From the NCBI GenBank assembly GCA_029778515.1, contig JAKOQD010000291.1, forward strand, positions 1-48,715: DNA of 48,715 bases, given 5' to 3'. Every line of letters begins with the position of its first letter. Positions within the stretch are counted from its first letter, which is position 1. The stretch is from Actinomycetes bacterium (lineage in GTDB: Bacteria; Actinomycetota; Actinomycetes; Propionibacteriales; Propionibacteriaceae). Below, in pieces: positions 41,541 through 48,715 of the stretch. The translations under genes were made by a program, and so were the position numbers. Below the pieces are notes generated by a model. That model was not told the origin of the DNA. It made no database searches and worked only from the letters and a program-made list of their open reading frames with translations.

Positions 41541-44336
41541 TTACCGGTGGGCTGCCGGCAGGGTGAGTAGTTCAGCGAGGGTGAGCGCGCGACGGCCGGC
41601 CAGGTCGGCGAGTTGAAGCCGGCAGGAGAAGCCGTCGGCCAGCAGCACCGCGTCCGGCCCGGCGGCGGCCACCGCGGGCAGCAGGTGGTTCTGCGCGACG
41701 GCGGCGGACGTCTCGTAGTGCCCGATCTCCACCCCGAAGTTGCCGGCGAGCCCGCAGCAGCCCGAGACCGTGACAACCTGTGCTCCAGTGCGCGCGAGCA
41801 GCGCGGCGTCAGCATCCCAGCCGAGGACGGACGAGTGGTGGCAGTGCGGCTGGGCAACGACCACCGTGCCGTGGAGATCGGGCGGTGACCATTCCGGGAG
41901 GGTGGTGAGCAGTTCGGCGAGCGTGTGGATGCCCGCGGCCACTTCGGCCAGCCGAACGTCGACCACGAGATCGGCCGCGTCGGACCGCCAGACCGCGACG
42001 CAGGACGGGTCGAGGCCCACGATCGGCGTGCCAGCGGCCACGATCGGATGCAGCAACTCCACCGCATGGCTCAACAGCCGTGCCGCCTCGTCGCGCTGGC
42101 CGGTGGTGATCCAAGGCAGTCCGCAGCACGCCGTCCGCCGCAGGATCGTCGGCGCGAACCCGGCACCCACCAGCACGGCCAGCATGGCGTCGAGGCGCGT
42201 CGCGTCCAGGGTGTCGGTGAAGGAGTCCACCCAGACCACTGCGCGCCGTCCGCTCACCAATGGGTCTGGACGCGAACGCGCGCGCCGGTCGGCGAACTTC
42301 GGCAGCAGCCGCCGCGAATCCACTCCGGCCAGCCACTTCGCAGCCGTTCCAAGCACCGGTGCGGCGAGAGCGGCGTTGACGACCGCCGCCAGACCCGGCA
42401 CCGCCGTGACCAGCCGGCCCCAGCGTGGCAGCCGTCCCAACGCGTAGTGGCTGCGCGGACGCAGGCGGTGCCGATAAGCCTCGGCCAACACCCGCGACTT
42501 GTACGCGGCTACGTCAGTGCCGGTGGGGCACTCGGTGGCACAGGCCTTGCAGGACAGGCACAGTTCCAGGGCCTCGTGAACCTCCGGCGCGCGCCAGCCG
42601 CCGGTCACCAGGGTCCCGTTGACCATCTCCTGCAGCGCATGCGCCCTGCCTCGGGTCGAGTCCTGCTCGCGTCCGGTCGCCTGGTAGGACGGGCACATCA
42701 CGCCGCCGGTGTCCGCTAGGCACTTGCCCACCCCGGTGCAGCGATGGACGTCGGCGACGAACGTCCGGTCGAGCCCGGACAGTCGCGAGCCCGCCGCGGC
42801 GGGTAGGCGCAGGTCGGCGTCCATTGGGCGGGGATCCACCAGGACGCCGGGGTTGAGCAGGTTGTCCGGGTCGAAGATCTGCTTCACCGCTGCGAACAGC
42901 GCCAGCGCCTCAGTGGAGTACATCTTCGGCAGCAGTTCCGAGCGCGCGCGGCCGTCCCCATGCTCGCCGGAACACGATCCACCGTAGCCAGCGGCCAGTT
43001 CGGCGGCTTCTTCCACAAAAGCGCGGTAGCCCGTCACACCGGTGGCGCCGGCGAGGTTGAAGTCGATCCGTACGTGCACACAGCCCTCGCCGAAGTGCCC
43101 GTACGGCAGGCCGTGAAGGTCGTGTGCGGCCAGTAGCCGGTCGAAGTCGCGCAGGTAGGCGCCGAGCACGGCCGGTGGCACGGCGGCGTCCTCCCAGCCG
43201 GAATGGGCCGGACGGGCCAACCCCACGCTGGCCAACCCGGCACCGTCGGCCCGGATACGCCACAGCCTGGCTGCTTCGTCCGGGTCGAAAATCAGCTGGG
43301 CGGCCAGCGCACCGGCTGCGGCCACGAGCTTGCCGGCCCGCTCGGCAAGCCGATCGGCGTCGGCGTCGGTGAGTTCGACGAAGAGCCAGCCGTCACCGGC
43401 GGCAAGGGTGGGCACCGCCGACGACCCGCGCAGGCGTCCGACCACGTCGAGGATGCGCCGGTCGAAGCCCTCCACCGCGGTGGGCCGGAACTCCAGCACG
43501 ACGGGTGTGGCGTCGGCGGCGAGCGCCATGTCGGGGTAGCCGAGGACCACCAGGACCCGGTGGGGGAGGTCTTCGACGAGGCGCAGCCGGGCGCCGGTGA
43601 CCACCGCGAGGGTGCCCTCTGAGCCGACGAGGAATCGCCCGACATCGAACCCGTTCTCGGGCAGCAGGTGCTCCAGGCTGTAACCGGACACCTGCCGGGG
43701 AAAGCGGCCGAACTGGGTGCGGATGATCCCGAGGTTGGCCTGCACGAGTTCATGCAGGGCGGAGAGCGCGGGGGAGTTGGCGTGCGCAACCGTGCCGGAC
43801 GCGAGGCTGAGCCGCTCGCCGGTGCCGGTGATGACGTCCAGCCCCAGCACATTGTCGGCCGTGCGGCCGTACCCGAGCGCGCGCGGGCCGCACGCGTTGT
43901 TGCCGATCATCCCGCCGATGGTGCAGCGATCCGAGGTGGACGGGTCGGGGCCGAAACGCAGGCCGTGCCGGGCCGCCGCTGCGGTCAGGCGTGCCGGGAT
44001 CACGCCCGGCTCCACGATGGCCGCCTTGGTGATCGGATCCAGGTGGGCGATCCGGGACAGCCGGGTGCTGTCGAGGATCAGGCCTGTGCCGACGGCGTTG
44101 CCGGCGATCGAGGTGCCGGCGCCACGGGTGGTTACAGGTAGCCCCGCCGCGCGGGCCGCGTCCACTACTTCGACGAGTTCCGGCACGCTGGCCGGGCGGG
44201 ACACTGCGGCGGGCGGCACCCGATAGAGCGATGCGTCAGATGAATAGAGCGCCCGGGTCAGCGTCCGCGAGTCGACGGGCCAGCCGGCGCCGGCCAGCGC
44301 AGAGACCTGTTCGGTGAACCCTGCGGCGTCCGGCAC
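41541..44336 (-). CDS. FAD-linked and Fe-S dehydrogenase (D-2-hydroxyacid type, YdiJ-like)
   Basis: 931 residues in one chain. An FAD-binding domain of the PCMH type (about 35-210; TRGAGTSIAGNAVG and IGGMIGNNACGPRALGYG), an FAD-oxidase C-terminal domain (about 240-460, with the GHFGEGCVHVRI metal-site motif), then two [4Fe-4S] motifs (CTGVGKC from Cys533 and CLSCKACATECP near 595), and a C-terminal CCG-type cysteine region (TACCGLPW, then SGCCGLAG). This fusion is known for D-2-hydroxyglutarate or D-lactate dehydrogenases that pass electrons to a quinone or cytochrome. The substrate here is not decided. GTG start 4 nt after the MarR stop, so it is probably controlled by that regulator. Confidence 0.88.
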   Translation of the reverse strand: MPDAAGFTEQVSALAGAGWPVDSRTLTRALYSSDASLYRVPPAAVSRPASVPELVEVVDAARAAGLPVTTRGAGTSIAGNAVGTGLILDSTRLSRIAHLDPITKAAIVEPGVIPARLTAAAARHGLRFGPDPSTSDRCTIGGMIGNNACGPRALGYGRTADNVLGLDVITGTGERLSLASGTVAHANSPALSALHELVQANLGIIRTQFGRFPRQVSGYSLEHLLPENGFDVGRFLVGSEGTLAVVTGARLRLVEDLPHRVLVVLGYPDMALAADATPVVLEFRPTAVEGFDRRILDVVGRLRGSSAVPTLAAGDGWLFVELTDADADRLAERAGKLVAAAGALAAQLIFDPDEAARLWRIRADGAGLASVGLARPAHSGWEDAAVPPAVLGAYLRDFDRLLAAHDLHGLPYGHFGEGCVHVRIDFNLAGATGVTGYRAFVEEAAELAAGYGGSCSGEHGDGRARSELLPKMYSTEALALFAAVKQIFDPDNLLNPGVLVDPRPMDADLRLPAAAGSRLSGLDRTFVADVHRCTGVGKCLADTGGVMCPSYQATGREQDSTRGRAHALQEMVNGTLVTGGWRAPEVHEALELCLSCKACATECPTGTDVAAYKSRVLAEAYRHRLRPRSHYALGRLPRWGRLVTAVPGLAAVVNAALAAPVLGTAAKWLAGVDSRRLLPKFADRRARSRPDPLVSGRRAVVWVDSFTDTLDATRLDAMLAVLVGAGFAPTILRRTACCGLPWITTGQRDEAARLLSHAVELLHPIVAAGTPIVGLDPSCVAVWRSDAADLVVDVRLAEVAAGIHTLAELLTTLPEWSPPDLHGTVVVAQPHCHHSSVLGWDADAALLARTGAQVVTVSGCCGLAGNFGVEIGHYETSAAVAQNHLLPAVAAAGPDAVLLADGFSCRLQLADLAGRRALTLAELLTLPAAHR

Positions 44337-44340
44337 CCGG

Positions 44341-44799
44341 TCAGTCTGTCACGTCCAGGACGGCCTGCATGGCCCGCCCCAGTGCTGCGAAGTCGGCCGG
44401 GTCGACGGGGTCTACCAGCGCGCGCCGAACGGACTCGACATGGTGCGGAGCCGCCGCCACCAGCAGCTGATGGCCCGCGTCAGTGAGTACCGAAATCACC
44501 CCGCGCCGATCGGACGGACACGCGGTGCGGCTGACGATGCCCTTGGCCTCCATACGCGAGATGGTGTGGGTGAGCCGGGAGCGCGATTGCCGCACCCGCT
44601 CGGCCAGGTCGGACATGCGCAACGCGTGGTCCGGAGACTCCGACAGGTGCACGAGGATCTCGTACTCGCCCAGATCCAGGCCGAATGGACGCAACTCCGC
44701 CTCCAGCGTCTCGCTGATCGCAGCCACACCGTTCAGGTAGGTGCGCCAGATCTGCTGCTGCTCGGTGCTCAGCCATCGAGGTTGGAGTTGCGTGGTCAT
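44341..44799 (-). CDS. MarR family transcriptional regulator
   Basis: 152 residues, a winged helix-turn-helix dimer type. The core is EYEILVHLSESPDHALRMSDLAERV and RSRLTHTISRMEAKGIVSRTACPSDRRG in outline, with the wing Asp-Arg-Arg-Gly conserved. The ATG at 44799 is chosen because a -10 (TAGAGT) lies 7 nt upstream; a GTG 9 nt earlier would lie inside that element. It is followed by the FAD/Fe-S dehydrogenase after a 4-nt gap, so the pair forms a regulator-enzyme operon. Confidence 0.87.
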   Translation of the reverse strand: MTTQLQPRWLSTEQQQIWRTYLNGVAAISETLEAELRPFGLDLGEYEILVHLSESPDHALRMSDLAERVRQSRSRLTHTISRMEAKGIVSRTACPSDRRGVISVLTDAGHQLLVAAAPHHVESVRRALVDPVDPADFAALGRAMQAVLDVTD

Positions 44800-44806
44800 G
44801 GGCGCC

Positions 44807-44812
44807 ACTCTA
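44807..44812 (-). promoter_or_regulatory. -10 element of a leaderless transcript (MarR gene)
   Basis: On the minus strand TAGAGT, then 7 nt, then ATG at 44799. Just upstream, TGAA and TTCA half-sites separated by 8 nt (44817-44832) could be a weak autoregulatory operator. Confidence 0.5.
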
Positions 44813-44880
44813 TCAATGAAGTTTACGATTCAACAATCCGCTCAGGTGCTTCGAGTCAGCGGCGGCCCCGTCCAGCTTCC

Positions 44881-44940
44881 CGCCAGCGAAACTGACACTT
44901 GCCGGGGAACATTCCCCGGCAAACGTCAGTTTCGCTGGCG
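44881..44940. repeat. 60-bp near-perfect palindrome between divergent genes
   Basis: Two 29-nt arms (44881-44909 and 44912-44940) with only two mismatched positions and a 2-nt centre. The outer part is CGCCAGCGAAACTGAC against GTCAGTTTCGCTGGCG; the inner part is TTGCCGGGGAA against TTCCCCGGCAA. It lies 82 nt from the MarR start and 134 nt from the acyl-CoA ligase start, upstream of both. It could be a cruciform or protein-binding site, a dispersed palindromic element, or an RNA hairpin. Confidence 0.9.
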
Positions 44941-45030
44941 CGAATCGCGGGAGAGCGTGGAGGCTGCTTGCGGCGGGTGGGACGGGGACTGTGGCGCGGC
45001 GAGGTCCTTCCAGCAAGGCGCAGGCCACCC

Positions 45031-45036
45031 TAGACT
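45031..45036 (+). promoter_or_regulatory. Candidate -10 for the acyl-CoA ligase operon
   Basis: TAGACT, 38 nt before the start at 45074; transcription would leave a short leader containing GGGAG. The sequence 17 nt upstream (TTCCAG) is only a weak -35. Confidence 0.45.
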
Positions 45037-45073
45037 GCACAGACGATCCAACGGTGGATGTGAGGGAGCAAAG

Positions 45074-46906
45074 ATGATCGACGTCGATGCCATAGTCAGC
45101 GCGGCGCCACCCACGGTTGGCGCGATGTTCCGCTGGCGTGTTGCCAAGACGCCCGGCAAGGAGGCCTTCCGCTACCCGGACGCGAAGGACAACTGGGTCT
45201 CTATCGACTGGGCCGAGACCGGACGGCAGGTCTTCGACCTCGCCGCCGGGCTGCTCTCCCTAGGGCTCCAGCTCGAGGAGCGGGTCGCGATCGTCGCCAA
45301 CACCAGGATCGAGTGGATCCTCGCCGACTTCGCGATCAACGCCGCCGGCGGCGCAACCACGACCGTCTACCCGAATACCCAGGGCGCCGATTTCGCACAC
45401 ATCGTCACCGACTCCGGATCGGTGATCCTGGTCGCCGAGAACGCCGAGCAGGTGGCGAAGCTCGAGTCCGCCGGCGATGCTGCCGCCCAACTGCGGCACA
45501 TCATCCTGATGGACGGCGAAGGGGACGGTGAGCGCACGCTCGGCTGGAGCCAGCTTGCCGAGCGTGGCCGCCAGTTGCTCGCGTCCGATCCCGGTGTGGT
45601 CGACCGGGCAATCGAGTCCGCCACCCACGACGGGCTGGCCACCTTGATCTACACCTCGGGCACCACCGGCATGCCGAAGGGTGTCGAGCTCAGCCATCGT
45701 TGCTGGGTTTACCAGGCGTTCGTGCTGGACGCGATGGAGATCATCGCCGACACCGCCGTCCAGTACCTGTGGCTGCCGCTGTCCCACGTCTTCGGCAAGG
45801 ATCTGCTCACGATCCAGCTCGCGATCGGCTTCAGCAGCGCGGTGGACGGCCGGGTCGACCACATCGTCAGCGGCCTCGGCGAGGTGAGGCCAACCTTCAT
45901 GTGCGGTGCGCCGCGCATCTTCGAAAAGGTCCGTGCCGCGGTGATGCTGGCCTCGCCGCGCGGCGGCATCAAGGGCAAGATCGCACGCTGGGCGTTCGCG
46001 GTCGGCCGCGCGTCCCGCGAGTACCGCCTGGCCGACAAGCCGCTACCACCGGCCATGCGATTGGCTTATACCGTCGCCGACCACCTCGTCTTCAGCAAGC
46101 TGAAGGATCGCGTTGGTGGCAACATCGACTTCTTCATCTCCGGTTCGGCCAAGCTGAACGCGCAGGTGCAGGCGTGGTTCTACTCCGCCGGCCTGGTGGT
46201 CGCCGAGGGCTACGGGCTCACCGAGACCGGTGCGGTCAGCTGCGTGAACCTGCCGCTGCCGCCGCGGTTCGGGACGGTCGGTCCGGCGCTGCCCGGCACC
46301 CAGATCCGGATCGCGGACGACGGCGAGGTGCTGATCAAGGGCCCAGCGGTCATGCGCGGCTACCACAACGACCCGGAGCGCACCGCCGAGGTGCTGGTCG
46401 ACGGCTGGTTCCACACCGGCGACATCGGCAAGCTGGACGCGGACGGCTACCTGTCCATCACCGACCGCAAGAAGGATTTGATGAAGACCTCGGGCGGCAA
46501 GTACGTCGCGCCGGCGAAGGTCGAGGGGGTGATCGCGGCCACCATTCCGTACGTGTCGCAGGTGGTGGCGGTAGGGGACGGCCGCAAGTACATTTCCGCG
46601 CTGATCACGATGGATCGCGACAACCTGGCCAAGTGGGCTGCCCGCAAGGGACTCGCCGATCTGTCTTACGAGGAACTGACCAAGTCCGACGAGTTGCGGC
46701 GCACTATCGAGCGGTTCATCCACTCGGCCAACGCCAAGCTGGAGCGCTGGGAGACCGTGAAGCGGTTCGCCATCCTGCCGGCCGAGCTGAGCGTCGACGA
46801 CGGCGGCGTCACCCCGAACATGAAGATCCGCCGGAAGGTCGTCGCCGAGCAGTATGCGGACGTGGTCGCGTCCCTCTATGAAGATGACGCGGTCGACGAG
46901 GGGTGA
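45074..46906 (+). CDS. Long-chain acyl-CoA ligase, AMP-forming (FadD-like)
   Basis: 610 residues. Activates fatty acids to acyl-CoA through an acyl-adenylate. The ATP-binding P-loop YTSGTTGMPKG is at 193-203, GYGLTETG at about 379-386, HTGDIGK with Asp450 at 447-453, the hinge DRKKDLMKTSGGKYV, and the catalytic C-terminal Lys584 in NMKIRRK. The sequence belongs to the FadD15-like group of long-chain ligases in actinobacteria. GGGAG 6 nt before the ATG at 45074 decides the start; the longer frame would run through the 60-bp palindrome. The stop overlaps the thioesterase start as GTGA. Confidence 0.92.
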   Translation: MIDVDAIVSAAPPTVGAMFRWRVAKTPGKEAFRYPDAKDNWVSIDWAETGRQVFDLAAGLLSLGLQLEERVAIVANTRIEWILADFAINAAGGATTTVYPNTQGADFAHIVTDSGSVILVAENAEQVAKLESAGDAAAQLRHIILMDGEGDGERTLGWSQLAERGRQLLASDPGVVDRAIESATHDGLATLIYTSGTTGMPKGVELSHRCWVYQAFVLDAMEIIADTAVQYLWLPLSHVFGKDLLTIQLAIGFSSAVDGRVDHIVSGLGEVRPTFMCGAPRIFEKVRAAVMLASPRGGIKGKIARWAFAVGRASREYRLADKPLPPAMRLAYTVADHLVFSKLKDRVGGNIDFFISGSAKLNAQVQAWFYSAGLVVAEGYGLTETGAVSCVNLPLPPRFGTVGPALPGTQIRIADDGEVLIKGPAVMRGYHNDPERTAEVLVDGWFHTGDIGKLDADGYLSITDRKKDLMKTSGGKYVAPAKVEGVIAATIPYVSQVVAVGDGRKYISALITMDRDNLAKWAARKGLADLSYEELTKSDELRRTIERFIHSANAKLERWETVKRFAILPAELSVDDGGVTPNMKIRRKVVAEQYADVVASLYEDDAVDEG

Positions 46907-47766
46907 GTTCGTTCCGCAGCCGCGTCCCGCTGCGTTGGGTGGACCTTGACGCGCAGGGCCACGTCAATAACGCAGTGATCGCCGACTACCTGCAGGAGGC
47001 GCGGGTCGAGTGGCTGCTGGCCGGCCCGAATGCACACCTGCTGGGCTCGGCCACCATGGTGGTCTCCCATCAGGTGGAGTACCTCGGGCCGGTGCTGTTC
47101 AGCCTGGCGCCGGTAGAGGTGGTGCTGCGGGTCGGCAAGGTCGGGGCGTCCAGGTTCAGCCTGGGCTACTCAGTGCAGCAGGACGGACGCGAGGTGGCCC
47201 GAGCCAACTCGGTGCTCTGCCTGTTCGACTACGCGGCCGGCCGGCCGCGGCGGATGACCAGCGCCGAACGCGACTGGTTTCTGGGCCAGGCCGAACCGCT
47301 GACGCCGCTGCCGACGCTGGGTAGCTGGCGGGTGGGCGAGCGGGCCCACACCTACGAGCTGGCGGTGCGCTGGTCGGACCTCGACCCGTACGGCCACGTC
47401 AACAACGTGCGGGTCTTCGACTTCGTCGCCGAGGGCCGCATCCGGATGAATCCGGACGATGACGGCGCTTCACGGATGCAGGCCGCGGCCGAACAGGGGC
47501 TGCTCTGGATGGTCGCCCGGCAGGATGTGAGCTACCTCGGCCAGATCGCGCATCGTGGCGAACCGTACCTGGTACGCACGGGGGTCTGTCGAGTCGGGCG
47601 GACGTCGGTGACGATCGCTGCGCAGGTCGAGGACCCGCGCGCAGTCGGGGTGCTCGCCCGGACGCTCACGGTGCTGGTCGCCGGTGACGAGCACGGTCGT
47701 CCGGTGCCACTGCCCGCGTCCATGCACGCGGCTGCCGAGCGCTGGCCGGCCGAGCCGGCCCCCTGA
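46903..47766 (+). CDS. Acyl-CoA thioesterase with two hotdog domains
   Basis: 287 residues, two tandem 4HBT-type hotdog folds. Each has the active-site helix entry with a conserved Asp: DAQGHVNNAVIADYLQEARVEW (Asp16) and DPYGHVNNVRVFDFVAEGRI (about residues 165-185), both given in outline. It hydrolyses acyl-CoA to free acid and CoA. The start GTG overlaps the ligase stop by 4 nt, and its stop overlaps the next start as TGATG. A ligase and a thioesterase made together could tune the acyl-CoA pool or handle different chain lengths. Confidence 0.88.
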   Translation: MSSFRSRVPLRWVDLDAQGHVNNAVIADYLQEARVEWLLAGPNAHLLGSATMVVSHQVEYLGPVLFSLAPVEVVLRVGKVGASRFSLGYSVQQDGREVARANSVLCLFDYAAGRPRRMTSAERDWFLGQAEPLTPLPTLGSWRVGERAHTYELAVRWSDLDPYGHVNNVRVFDFVAEGRIRMNPDDDGASRMQAAAEQGLLWMVARQDVSYLGQIAHRGEPYLVRTGVCRVGRTSVTIAAQVEDPRAVGVLARTLTVLVAGDEHGRPVPLPASMHAAAERWPAEPAP

Positions 47767-48314
47767 TGGTTGGTGGGCAGCGGGTCGAGGTCGCTTTCCG
47801 CACCCCGCGCCGAGACGAGCTGGCCATCCGCGAGCAGTGGCTGGCGGATCCCGGGTTCATGGCCTACAACGCTGGGTGGGCCGTGGACTTTCCCGGCTAC
47901 CACCCCGACACCGGCTGCGTCGACTTCCCGCCCGATGCCTGGGACGGCTGGTACGACTACTGGATCGGCCGCGGCGAGCGGGACTACTGGTTCGTTCAGG
48001 ACAGCTCGGGGCAGCTGGTCGGGCACGCCCACTACCGGGTGGAACCGGCGGCGGACGGACGGCGGGTGGCCCACCTCGGCGCGTCCGTGCACCCGGACCA
48101 CCGCGGACGCGGGCTCGGGTACGCCACTTTCGCCGAACTCGTCCGGCGGATCGAAGCGGCCGGCGTCGCGGACGTGGCCCGCAACGAACTGGATGCCGGG
48201 CGGGTCGCCGCCATTCGGATTCACCGAGCGCTCGGCTTCCGTCCAGGCTCGGTCAGCGATGAGCTCGACCCGGCCCGCCCGGTCACCGTCTGGGAGCTCC
48301 CGCTCCAATCCTGA
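47766..48314 (+). CDS. GNAT family N-acetyltransferase
   Basis: 182 residues. The acetyl-CoA binding motif is LGASVHPDHRGRGLGYATFAEL in outline (about 98-120; the pyrophosphate loop is RGRGLG). The late IRIHRALGFRPGS segment is the usual end of the fold. The N-terminal half is rich in Trp and Tyr (PDAWDGWYDYWIG) and probably holds the acceptor site. The substrate is unknown. Translationally coupled to the thioesterase by a TGATG overlap. Confidence 0.85.
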   Translation: MVGGQRVEVAFRTPRRDELAIREQWLADPGFMAYNAGWAVDFPGYHPDTGCVDFPPDAWDGWYDYWIGRGERDYWFVQDSSGQLVGHAHYRVEPAADGRRVAHLGASVHPDHRGRGLGYATFAELVRRIEAAGVADVARNELDAGRVAAIRIHRALGFRPGSVSDELDPARPVTVWELPLQS

Positions 48315-48395
48315 GCGCGCCGCGCCTTCTTGGGCGCAGGCTGTGGATCCGTCCACCGTCCGCGGTGCGCTGAGCCACAGTCAGGGCCGGTGAAC

Positions 48396-48415
48396 GTGGC
48401 TGAGCCTGTCGGAGC
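48396..48415. repeat. Dispersed short repeat, related copy
   Basis: GTGGCTGAGCCTGTCGGAGC, a further member of the TGAGCCTG-family of interspersed sequences, again intergenic. Confidence 0.5.
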
Positions 48416-48476
48416 ATGGCCCAGTGGGTGGGCGTCCGGTTGGTTGAGCAGCAGTGACTACGCGAAGGTTGAGCCT

Positions 48477-48715
48477 ATGCGCGCACGTCCTGGTCGGTTC
48501 GGCCGCCGGCTCAGCCAACTGCTGGTCGGTCTGGTGCTGTACGGCGTCTCGATGGCGATGTTGGTGCGCAGCGGGCTGGGCGTCGACCCATGGGACGTCT
48601 TCCACCAGGGCCTGGCCAACCATGTGCCGCTCAGTTTCGGGCAGGTGACCATCGCGGTGGGCGCGTTGGTGCTGCTGCTGTGGATTCCACTTCGGCAGCG
48701 GCCCGGACTCGGCAC
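48477..48715 (+). CDS. YczE/YitT-like membrane protein, N-terminal part only
   Basis: The first 79 codons of a gene that runs off the right edge. A basic N-terminus is followed by a membrane segment (LLVGLVLYGVSMAMLV), the conserved loop RSGLGVDPWDVFHQGLA, and a second membrane segment (VTIAVGALVLLLWIPL). The LGVDPWDVFHQGL and SFGQ pattern is typical of YczE-type integral membrane proteins, whose function is not established. GAAGG lies 10 nt before the ATG, a longer gap than usual. Confidence 0.7.
   Translation, partial: MRARPGRFGRRLSQLLVGLVLYGVSMAMLVRSGLGVDPWDVFHQGLANHVPLSFGQVTIAVGALVLLLWIPLRQRPGLG

Noticed and set aside
44881..44940. The 60-bp palindrome as an ordinary transcription terminator
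   Set aside because: It lies upstream of both neighbouring genes, which diverge, and it has no T-tract on either side.

Overview
This is 48.7 kb of high-GC actinobacterial chromosome. The evidence is a strong G/C bias at third codon positions, many GTG starts, stop/start overlaps of the ATGA, GTGA or TGATG type, and many starts that lie 6-7 nt after a TANNNT -10 element (leaderless transcripts). There are also actinobacterial protein types: a DUF3516 helicase, VKOR with DsbA-like proteins, a paired dynamin-like GTPase set, and an SSB next to EttA. The gene content looks like Propionibacteriales, but that is an inference. I found no rRNA, tRNA, CRISPR array, intact insertion sequence or prophage. 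Most of the window is ordinary chromosome with several well-formed operons.

Layout. 1-1.2 kb: the 5' end of a DUF3516 helicase and a TetR regulator, both on the minus strand. 1.8-11.6 kb: a plus-strand carbohydrate operon. It encodes a GH2 beta-mannosidase, a Tat-type lipoprotein binding protein, two permeases, two ATPases of the oligopeptide type, and a GH1 beta-glucosidase. A LacI-type operator overlaps the promoter, but no LacI gene is present. Together they look like uptake of beta-linked oligosaccharides (manno- or gluco-) followed by cytoplasmic hydrolysis. 11.8-16 kb: a lipoprotein, a large secreted cell-wall hydrolase with an unusual nested domain order, and a Gfo/Idh/MocA oxidoreductase. 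16-18 kb: a minus-strand cysteine operon made of a polycysteine leaderless leader peptide, a DUF4395 membrane protein, a membrane thioredoxin and CysE. 18.1-21.8 kb: an envelope disulfide cluster (small membrane protein, DsbA-like, VKOR, DsbA-like) and a YdcF-like protein whose 5' end appears frameshifted.

21.8-26.3 kb: single genes, namely a LysR remnant, a PLDc_N membrane protein, a class I amidotransferase, an MFS transporter divergent from a nitroreductase, and an M50-like protease. 26.4-33.3 kb: a tightly coupled seven-gene minus-strand efflux operon (TetR, lipoprotein adaptor, HlyD adaptor, ATPase, two ABC-2 permeases, ATPase). It is headed by a perfect TetR operator that overlaps a leaderless promoter. 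33.4-41.5 kb: a PrsW protease, two adjacent dynamin-like GTPases, an SSB with DnaA-box-like sites upstream, a TetR regulator, and EttA on the opposite strand. 41.5-44.8 kb: a MarR regulator followed by a large FAD/Fe-S dehydrogenase. 44.9 kb: a 60-bp near-perfect palindrome. 45-48.7 kb: an acyl-CoA ligase, a double-hotdog thioesterase and a GNAT acetyltransferase joined by overlapping stop/start codons, then the start of a YczE-type membrane protein.

The most interesting items are the polycysteine leader with its DUF4395/thioredoxin/CysE operon, the NlpC/P60 domain inserted into a glucosaminidase fold that has lost its catalytic Glu, the 60-bp palindrome, and the two-adaptor YbhG/F/S/R-like exporter in what appears to be a monoderm. 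The PrsW/dynamin/SSB neighbourhood also stands out.
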